Part shown: in pieces, positions 20,582-26,145 of the stretch
Position numbering within the stretch: position 1 is the first letter of the stretch
How the letters are laid out: every line of letters begins with the position of its first letter
From: a virus
DNA length: 26,145 bases
Reading direction: 5' to 3' (one strand)
IMG/VR virus record: IMGVR_UViG_3300025870_001106
Coordinates: 1 to 26,145 of that record
The notes under the pieces: model-generated
Told to the model about the DNA's origin: nothing
Seen by the model: only the letters and a program-made list of their open reading frames with translations
Database searches by the model: none
Made by a program: the position numbers and the translations under genes

Positions 20582-21562
20582 ATGAGTATTGTATCCGACA
20601 CAATCACAGCACACCTGCCTGGCAAGCGTAAGACTACTCCTAGTGGTTGGACTAGCTTCAATGCACCCTGTTGTCATCACACAGGTAACACAATGGACAA
20701 GCGTGGGCGTGGCGGACTTATTTCAGAAGGTGATACAGTTAGCTATCACTGCTTCAACTGCGGATACAAAGCAAGCTGGCAACCGGGCAGACCGGTATCA
20801 CACAAGCTACGTAAGCTGCTACAGTGGCTCAACTGTAGTGACGATACAATAACGAAGCTGACGTTTGATGTGATGCGTATAAACGAAGGTGTAGAGGTTG
20901 CAGAGCGCAAGATAGAACTGCCTACGTTTGAAACTGTACCACTGCCGCCGGATGCTGTAAAGATCACAGATATAAAAGACTTCAACAAGTTTAGTATGGC
21001 TATACTAGAGTATATGTCTACAAGACAACTAAACTTAGATGATACAGATTACTATTGGAGCCCTAGCTTAGGATACCGCGACAGGCTTATTGTTCCATTT
21101 TATTATGAGAAACGTATTGTAGGTTGGACTGCTAGAACCATTACAGAAGACAAGAAGCCCAAGTATCTCACAGAAACACAGCCTGGATTTGTTTATGGAT
21201 TAGATGAACAAAATCATAATAAGATATTTTGTATTTTATGCGAAGGTCAAATAGATGCTATACACATAGACGGGTGTGCGTTAGGAGGTAGCGAAATAAA
21301 TGATCAACAAGCATTACTACTTGATAGATTGCAAAAAGAAATAATTGTTGTTCCTGATCGAGATAAAGCAGGTAGTAAACTTGTAGAACAGGCAATAGAA
21401 AGAGGCTGGAGTGTTAGTTTGCCAGAGTGGGATGACAGTATTAACGATGTAGGTGATGCTGTTGCAAAATACGGAAGGCTATATACATTGTATAGTATTG
21501 CTAATGCAGCAGAAAGTTCTCCATTAAAAATTAGACTAAGGGCAAAGAAGTGTTTCCAGTAA
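20582..21562 (+). CDS. 61: T4-type gp61 DNA primase
   Basis: gp61 makes the RNA primers for lagging-strand synthesis as a partner of gp41. The 326 residues (T4: 342) open with a zinc domain: Cys30/Cys31, His33 and the pair Cys57-x2-Cys60 in YHCFNCGY. The TOPRIM core follows: CEGQIDA (220-226, with Glu221) and VVPDRDKAG (256-264, with Asp259 and Asp261), the metal-binding residues of DnaG-type primases. The RNA-polymerase-like segment DRLIVPFYYEKRIVGWTAR (167-185) is also typical. Both ends are sound. It is transcribed from a consensus promoter with a near-leaderless start. The next gene starts inside its last codons. Confidence 0.95.
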   Translation: MSIVSDTITAHLPGKRKTTPSGWTSFNAPCCHHTGNTMDKRGRGGLISEGDTVSYHCFNCGYKASWQPGRPVSHKLRKLLQWLNCSDDTITKLTFDVMRINEGVEVAERKIELPTFETVPLPPDAVKITDIKDFNKFSMAILEYMSTRQLNLDDTDYYWSPSLGYRDRLIVPFYYEKRIVGWTARTITEDKKPKYLTETQPGFVYGLDEQNHNKIFCILCEGQIDAIHIDGCALGGSEINDQQALLLDRLQKEIIVVPDRDKAGSKLVEQAIERGWSVSLPEWDDSINDVGDAVAKYGRLYTLYSIANAAESSPLKIRLRAKKCFQ

Positions 21563-22770
21563 ACAAGAATGTAGTATATAAAAATAACACAATTCAACAG
21601 TGCGTTGGTAAAATGCGCACGACATACGGACTTGATATATTAGTAAACTATATTAATAGCAAGGGCAAACTTCCTAATGTGAAGTATCTAGCAATTAAAC
21701 CAATATACGATAAACATACATGGAACTGGTCTAAAAAACATCATTATATAGATTTTATACGTTATATTCCGTTGAAATATATTAAAATGATGCAACGTAA
21801 AGAACTTGTATTAATATTCGATAATGCACAAGAAGCATTTGATCCTATCAACGAAATATTATTTTGGGAAACAATTAGACACAATATAAAACGTTATAGA
21901 ATAGATCCTGATTACTTTTGGTATCTTAGTAGCAATGTAAACGATAGAAGATATAGTCCTGGGTTTAGAGTATACAGTGAACACTTTTGGTCATATGGAA
22001 TTGCTGTAGATGATGTTGATAAAGCATTTGAAGAGACTGTCAACAACACAATAAAAACATTTGATAAAGAACGTGCTTTATTCAGCAGTCTAAATGGACA
22101 AGATAAAATACATAGACACTGGTGGCACTATAAATTATTTAAATCTAAATTAGATCAATATGCAATGATAAGCAATCCTCGTGTAAATTTTACTACACAA
22201 CAACAATTAGTTGAGTTAGGAGAAAGCAATTTTCATACAAAACGTTGGGCTGCTACTACTCCAAGGACAGTAGATAGAGATCCTGATCCGAGTAAAAATC
22301 ATGGATGGGTAAACAATCAGCAATACTTGAAAAAAGATTATGCAATATTAGATGCTAGTGCATTTCACATTGCATTGGAAACCTATATCGAACCAGGCTA
22401 CAATAATAAATTGTTAAGCGAAAAGACTTGGAAACCATATGCAAGATTTATTCCTACAATTGTGCTAAGTATTAATGATACATCAAAACATTTATCTCAA
22501 CTGGGATATGATACTTTGTATAGTGTATTTGGATTAGAAGAGACATGGGACAAACATGTAATTGATCGTCGATACACAGAAGCATTAAACGCAGTTGATA
22601 TAACTTGTAAAAAACTCAATGCAATGACCAATACGCAAATTATAGATTGGAAATTTAAAAAAGAAAAGGCTCTAAAACAGAACTATACTATATTACAATC
22701 AAACAATATAAATTGTAAATGGAGAGATGAGTTTATAGAAAATATGGAGACAGTATATGAAAATACTTAA
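21550..22770 (+). CDS. Unknown 406-aa phage protein after gp61
   Basis: A GTG at 21550 overlaps the gp61 end and is the first start in the frame. I cannot assign a firm function. Near the C-terminus LSEKTWKPYARFIPTIVLS followed by LSQLGYDTLYSVFG matches a motif (E-K-T-W/F-K-P ... L-G-F/Y-x-T) that I know from phage and bacterial proteins around surface glycan loci, usually unnamed. The N-terminal half is basic and aromatic (NWSKKHHYIDFIRYIPLKYI, RHWWHYKLFKSKLDQYA) and may be transferase-like. There is no Walker or DxD motif I can be sure of. Low-complexity is absent, so it is a real globular protein. Confidence 0.8.
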   Translation: MFPVNKNVVYKNNTIQQCVGKMRTTYGLDILVNYINSKGKLPNVKYLAIKPIYDKHTWNWSKKHHYIDFIRYIPLKYIKMMQRKELVLIFDNAQEAFDPINEILFWETIRHNIKRYRIDPDYFWYLSSNVNDRRYSPGFRVYSEHFWSYGIAVDDVDKAFEETVNNTIKTFDKERALFSSLNGQDKIHRHWWHYKLFKSKLDQYAMISNPRVNFTTQQQLVELGESNFHTKRWAATTPRTVDRDPDPSKNHGWVNNQQYLKKDYAILDASAFHIALETYIEPGYNNKLLSEKTWKPYARFIPTIVLSINDTSKHLSQLGYDTLYSVFGLEETWDKHVIDRRYTEALNAVDITCKKLNAMTNTQIIDWKFKKEKALKQNYTILQSNNINCKWRDEFIENMETVYENT

Positions 22771-22879
22771 ATATATCTGGTCATGGATTACATGGCCATA
22801 CAACTGGTACAAAGAAGAACAAGAGTTTAAAAAGAAATTAGCAGAAATTAAAAAACGTGATCCGTTTATTTACAAATGA
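22757..22879 (+). CDS. 40-aa aromatic, basic phage protein
   Basis: ATG 22757, with GGAG at 22746-22749, lies inside the end of the preceding gene, and the TGA overlaps the next ATG. The first half, KILKYIWSWITWPYNWYK, is rich in Trp and Tyr and could lie in or on a membrane; the second half (EEQEFKKKLAEIKKRDPF) is a charged helix. This end pattern (RDPFIYK) is a kind of small gene common in T4-like marine phages. Function unknown. Confidence 0.75.
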   Translation: MKILKYIWSWITWPYNWYKEEQEFKKKLAEIKKRDPFIYK

Positions 22880-23154
22880 GTGAAATTAAACAAGCAGTAC
22901 AAGCAGGTCAGTACGGACATCCTAATGTGTATCCTAACAGTGAACACATTAAACCTCCTATGGAAAAAGAACGTATTAGGGTTGTAGAAGCAGCAACACG
23001 TTCAGATCTTAAATTAGATCAAACTCGACAAGTTGAAGAACGTATGAAAGAAATCCAAGTACTAAGAGATCAAGCAAAAGCAAGATATGATGCTTACGGA
23101 AATGAAATTCCGGTTGCATATACAGAAGGCGAGTTTATAGACATTGAAGTGTAG
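22876..23154 (+). CDS. 92-aa phage protein of unknown function
   Basis: It starts by ATGA overlap with the 40-aa gene. The body is mostly helical and charged (RIRVVEAATRSDLKLDQTRQ, VEERMKEIQVLRDQAKARYD), possibly coiled coil, and the N-terminus is Pro/Gly rich (GQYGHPNVYPNSEHIKPP). No catalytic motif is seen. The last residues (EGEFIDIEV) are acidic. The carbamoyltransferase follows 6 nt later. Confidence 0.75.
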   Translation: MSEIKQAVQAGQYGHPNVYPNSEHIKPPMEKERIRVVEAATRSDLKLDQTRQVEERMKEIQVLRDQAKARYDAYGNEIPVAYTEGEFIDIEV

Positions 23155-23160
23155 AATATT

Positions 23161-24666
23161 ATGATAACATGGGGCATTAGTGCAAACAGTCATGATGCTG
23201 CTCTAGCAGTATTTACAGATGACGGTTTAGAGTTTGCAAGCCACAGTGAACGATTCAGTGGTGTAAAAAATGATGCGCATTTAAATGATAAATTAATAGA
23301 GTATGCAAAAAAATGGGGAGAACCTGATGAAATTATTTGGTACGAAAGACCCTTTGTCAAAAGCCTTAGACAACTTCGAGCAGGGCAAGGATTCAACTTT
23401 AGGGAAAACAATATTAGTCGTTATCTTCGACAGTATGGTATATCTGCTCCTATTCGCTATACTGATCATCACCTTGCCCATGCTGCTGCCGGTTTTTATA
23501 CTAGTCCTTTTAGAGAAGCCACTGTTGTTTGTATTGACAGTATTGGAGAGTTTGATACACTCACTATTTGGAACGCCGACGGAGAAAAAGGAATCAAGAA
23601 GATATACAGCCAGCAGTACCCACATTCCGTGGGATTATGGTACTCCGCGTTCACGCAAAGACTAGGACTAAAGCCACAAGAGGACGAATACATCCTCATG
23701 GGTATGGCAGCATACGGCGACCCCCTAAGGTTCTTCAACGAAATACTACATGATTTTTTCCACCCCCTTGACGATGATACCTTTAAACAAATATTTTTCA
23801 ACACACCCACAGTGAAGTTACGTCATAATTTACATAGGGGGTGTATGTGGTGGAGACCAGACCTTACCACAGAACAAGACTATTTTGACATAGCCGCATC
23901 GGTACAGGCAGTATATTCATACCTACTCAAGTATATAAGTAACTGGGCTAGATGGAAATCGCCATCGGGTAACTTGGTTTTAATGGGCGGGTGTGCTTTA
24001 AATTGCAGTGCCAACGGCAGCATTAAGAGTGACTGGAACAACATGTACATTATGCCTAACCCAGGTGATGCTGGATCAGCTATAGGCGCTGTACTAGCAC
24101 ACAAAAAAGAATTTATGTCTATGCCGCATGTGTACACCGGTTATGAAATAGAAGGAGAATATCCAGTTGAAGAAGCACTACAGGAATTACTTACTACTGG
24201 CATTGTTGGTGTTGCCAATGGCCGTGCTGAGTTTGGACCTAGAGCTTTTGGACACCGCTCCCTCCTTGCAGACCCCCGCGGCGCCGATATCAAAGATAGA
24301 GTCAATGCCATCAAGCGAAGACAGAAGTTTAGACCTTTTGCGCCAGCAGTATTGGAGGAACATGCAGCTACCTATTTCGACGGATATGTCAGCCCCTTCA
24401 TGCAATACACTGCAACTTGCACGGATCCTGGATTACCTGCAATCATCCACGGGGACGGCACCTCTAGGGTACAGACAGTTTCTAAAAATCAAAGCGTGGG
24501 CTTTAGAAAATTGCTAGAACGTTGGCACGAAGAGACAGGGTGTCCTATATTGTTGAACACAAGCCTAAACATCAAAGGCAAACCTATTGTAAACACAATA
24601 GAAGAAGCACAAGAGTTTGAAGCACACTATGGAGTGAAAGTATGTACGGCTGCTGCAACAACGTAA
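23161..24666 (+). CDS. NodU/CmcH-family carbamoyltransferase
   Basis: The family transfers carbamoyl from carbamoyl phosphate to hydroxyls of sugars (NodU) or antibiotics (CmcH). The 501 residues open with ITWGISANSHDAALAVF (2-18), then HHLAHAAAGFYTSPF, CIDSIGEFDTLTIW, EYILMGMAAYGDP, LMGGCALNCSANG, and in the second domain NGRAEFGPRAFGHRSLLADP and LLNTSLNIKGKPIVNT. Both catalytic domains are present. It is shorter than typical bacterial members (about 550-600 aa). The middle (~23560-24540) uses more C/G-rich codons, with runs such as GACCCCC and CCCCCGCGGCGCC, than the AT-rich ends, which suggests a mosaic origin. In this window it fits the glycan system as a decorating enzyme. Confidence 0.93.
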   Translation: MITWGISANSHDAALAVFTDDGLEFASHSERFSGVKNDAHLNDKLIEYAKKWGEPDEIIWYERPFVKSLRQLRAGQGFNFRENNISRYLRQYGISAPIRYTDHHLAHAAAGFYTSPFREATVVCIDSIGEFDTLTIWNADGEKGIKKIYSQQYPHSVGLWYSAFTQRLGLKPQEDEYILMGMAAYGDPLRFFNEILHDFFHPLDDDTFKQIFFNTPTVKLRHNLHRGCMWWRPDLTTEQDYFDIAASVQAVYSYLLKYISNWARWKSPSGNLVLMGGCALNCSANGSIKSDWNNMYIMPNPGDAGSAIGAVLAHKKEFMSMPHVYTGYEIEGEYPVEEALQELLTTGIVGVANGRAEFGPRAFGHRSLLADPRGADIKDRVNAIKRRQKFRPFAPAVLEEHAATYFDGYVSPFMQYTATCTDPGLPAIIHGDGTSRVQTVSKNQSVGFRKLLERWHEETGCPILLNTSLNIKGKPIVNTIEEAQEFEAHYGVKVCTAAATT

Positions 24667-24794
24667 TACAAACAGAACATCGAGAAATAATAGAAGTTGA
24701 CAATCACAAGTTTTATGTTATAATAAATTATTGTAAGACATGTGGACAAGTAAAAGCGCAATCTCATATCACGGAAGCAAAGAATGGCAACTAG
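24642..24794 (+). CDS. 50-aa zinc-ribbon-like protein upstream of gp41
   Basis: ATG 24642 has GGAG at 24631-24634 (spacing 7) and overlaps the carbamoyltransferase end by 25 nt; the TAG at 24792-24794 overlaps the start of gp41 by 11 nt. The protein MYGCCNNVIQ...INYCKTCGQVKAQ has Cys4, Cys5, Cys31 and Cys34 in two pairs, a small zinc-ribbon pattern. Function unknown. It is supported by its ribosome site and by coupling at both ends. Confidence 0.65.
   Translation: MYGCCNNVIQTEHREIIEVDNHKFYVIINYCKTCGQVKAQSHITEAKNGN
24697..24724 (+). promoter_or_regulatory. Sigma70-type promoter for gp41 inside the 50-aa gene
   Basis: A consensus TTGACA (24697-24702), 16-bp spacer and consensus TATAAT (24719-24724). 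Transcription would begin near 24731, giving gp41 a leader of about 53 nt with GGAAG near 24773. The -10 box is inside a short dyad (ATAAT, 24720-24724, and ATTAT, 24727-24731). Confidence 0.7.
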
Positions 24795-26145
24795 ACAAAA
24801 CACGGATTATGGTTATGATATACAAAAAGTATATCTAGAGATGTTTATGACGGACGCAGAAAGTTTTGTGCGCTGTCAGGGTGTTTTTGAGCCAGATACA
24901 TTTGATAGAAGGTTGGTTGAGCCTGCAAAGTTTATCAAGAACTATGTAGACGAACACAATGCATTGCCTACGTTTGATATTGTAAATGCAGCGACAGATA
25001 GCAACTTGAAAGATCCTGGGCAACTTGCTGAGAATCACTATGACTGGTTGTTGCAAGACTTTGAAACATTCAGCAAACACAAAGCACTTGAAGCAGCTAT
25101 TCTAAAGAGTGCTGACTTGTTGGAGAACGGTGAGTATGGTGCATGTGAAGACTTGGTCAAGCAGGCTGTACAGATTGGACTGCAAAAAGACTTGGGTACA
25201 GATTACTTTGCGGATCCTAGAGGCAGACTAGAAAGCATCAAAGACAAAAACGGACAGATCAGCACAGGCTGGCCGGCACTAGACAAGAAACTGTTTGGCG
25301 GATTCAACAGAGGCGAACTTAACATCTTTGCAGGTGGTAGTGGTAGTGGTAAGAGTTTGTTCTTGGCTAATATGGGTGTGAACTGGTGTTTGCAAGGATT
25401 GAATGTTATGTACTTGACATTTGAGCTTAGTGAAGCGTTGGTTAGTATGCGTGTAGATAGTATGACAACTGAGATTCCAAGTCGTGATGTGTTCAAAAGC
25501 ATTGACGATGTTGAAATGAAGGTTAAGATTATTGGCAAGAAGTCAGGTGCGTTCCAAGTCAAGTATATGCCCACAGGCAAGAACAGCAATGATGTTAGAG
25601 CATACTTGAAAGAATACGAGATCAAAACAGGCAAGAAGATTGATGTATTGTTGATTGACTACTTGGATCTTATGCATCCAAATGCTGTTAAGATTAGTGC
25701 AGAAAACTTGTTTGTCAAAGACAAGTATGTAAGTGAAGAACTACGCAACTTGGCTATGGAGCTCAACACTATCTTTGTTACAGCATCGCAGTTGAATCGT
25801 GGTGCTGTGGAAGAAATTGAGTTTGATCACTCGCACATATCAGGTGGTATTAGTAAGATCAACACAGCAGACAACTTGATTGGTATCTTTACAAGTAGAG
25901 CAATGCGTGAGCGTGGACGCTATCAAATACAGTTGATGAAGACACGTAGTAGTAGTGGCGTTGGACAAAAGATTGACTTGGAGTTTGATGTAGACAGTTT
26001 GCGCATTAGAGACTTAGGCGAAGACGAAGATGACAACAACTACAACTCTACTGGTACATCCAACAACAGCAGCATACTCAACAATTTGAAACGAAACAGT
26101 GGCACAGTTGTTGAAAAAGAAGATCCTAGCGACGGTGCAACTGTA
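24784..26145 (+). CDS. 41: T4-type gp41 replicative DNA helicase (3' end cut)
   Basis: gp41 is the hexameric 5'-3' helicase that works with gp61 primase at the fork. The frame is open to the right edge, giving 454 residues of a protein that is 475 in T4, so only a short tail is missing. The N-terminal helical domain is followed by STGWPALDKKLFGGFNRGEL and Walker A GGSGSGKS (184-191), MYLTFELSE, LLIDYLDLM (Walker B region) and TASQLNRGAV, then KINTADNLIGIFTSR and the arginine-rich LMKTRSSSGVGQKI, as in the DnaB-type core. The last ~40 residues are Asn/Ser-rich and look disordered. The start ATG follows GGAAG and overlaps the 50-aa gene. Confidence 0.95.
   Translation, partial: MATRQNTDYGYDIQKVYLEMFMTDAESFVRCQGVFEPDTFDRRLVEPAKFIKNYVDEHNALPTFDIVNAATDSNLKDPGQLAENHYDWLLQDFETFSKHKALEAAILKSADLLENGEYGACEDLVKQAVQIGLQKDLGTDYFADPRGRLESIKDKNGQISTGWPALDKKLFGGFNRGELNIFAGGSGSGKSLFLANMGVNWCLQGLNVMYLTFELSEALVSMRVDSMTTEIPSRDVFKSIDDVEMKVKIIGKKSGAFQVKYMPTGKNSNDVRAYLKEYEIKTGKKIDVLLIDYLDLMHPNAVKISAENLFVKDKYVSEELRNLAMELNTIFVTASQLNRGAVEEIEFDHSHISGGISKINTADNLIGIFTSRAMRERGRYQIQLMKTRSSSGVGQKIDLEFDVDSLRIRDLGEDEDDNNYNSTGTSNNSSILNNLKRNSGTVVEKEDPSDGATV

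Noticed and set aside
23303-23665. A forward frame with long hydrophobic stretches that could be a membrane protein
   Set aside because: It is contained in the carbamoyltransferase, whose motifs run through the whole region in the main frame.
24167-24517. A forward frame with a hydrophobic N-terminus like a signal peptide (YLLLALLVLPMAVLSLDL)
   Set aside because: It lies wholly inside the conserved part of the carbamoyltransferase in another frame, has a TTG start and no ribosome site.
1-26145. tRNA genes, CRISPR arrays, insertion sequences or an attachment site
   Set aside because: Genes are packed with overlaps and only ~100 bp or less of non-coding DNA at any point. I saw no cloverleaf, no spaced repeats, no transposase and no integrase.
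1-26145. A host genome rather than phage
   Set aside because: The T4-type gp32, uvsX, uvsW, gp61 and gp41 set, short overlapping genes and late-type promoters argue for a virus, although many sugar genes alone would suggest a bacterial O-antigen locus.

Overview
This window looks like part of the genome of a large marine myovirus of the T4 superfamily (cyanophage or pelagiphage type). The evidence is a set of T4-type replication and recombination genes: gp32 single-strand binding protein, UvsX, a UvsY-like mediator, UvsW helicase, a gp62-like clamp-loader subunit, gp61 primase and gp41 helicase (cut by the right edge). The DNA is AT-rich. Genes are packed with ATGA or TAATG stop/start overlaps, and promoters are of sigma70 (TTGACA/TATAAT) or T4-late (NATAAATA) type. 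I found no tRNA, rRNA, CRISPR array or insertion sequence. The host cannot be read from the sequence.

Layout. 1-3.4 kb: the end of an unidentified gene (possibly SGNH-like), then gp32, a hairpin terminator, uvsX, a small acidic gene and uvsY-like. 3.4-11 kb: a block of glycan genes inserted between uvsY and uvsW. It holds an FkbM methyltransferase, a GT25 glycosyltransferase, a reverse-strand sulfotransferase, a nucleotidyltransferase-cupin fusion, a 2OG-Fe(II) oxygenase, a GT8-like/GT-B two-domain transferase, two further proteins related to its second domain, and a reverse-strand GT-A transferase. 11-14.1 kb: an unknown gene, uvsW and another unknown gene. 14.1-16.2 kb: a cupin, a small gene, and kdsA plus kdsB, which make CMP-Kdo. 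16.1-19.2 kb: small conserved genes, gp62-like, a zinc-finger protein, an APS-kinase-like P-loop kinase, an HxGH nucleotidyltransferase and a 188-residue protein built from DnaE (DNA polymerase III alpha) motifs. 19.2-20.5 kb: a reverse-strand small gene and a probable virion protein with its own late promoter. 20.5-26.1 kb: gp61, an unknown 406-aa gene, two small genes, a NodU/CmcH carbamoyltransferase, a 50-aa zinc-ribbon gene and gp41.

How the genes may work together. The recombination and replication genes form the usual T4-type replisome and recombination-dependent replication set. The other genes read as a sugar-building and sugar-decorating system: a Kdo donor from KdsA and KdsB, a possible NDP-sugar from the RfaE-like/cupin fusion, six transferase domains, and methyl, sulfate, carbamoyl and hydroxyl decorations. 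Its target could be the host surface polysaccharide during infection, the virion itself, or less likely DNA; the sequence does not decide.

The most unusual items are the compact DnaE-like protein that keeps the three candidate catalytic aspartates, the Kdo pathway beside three KpsC/KpsS-like domains, -10 boxes embedded in inverted repeats with start codons at the predicted +1, a terminator-like hairpin inside uvsY, and three single reverse-strand genes inserted with the same geometry.
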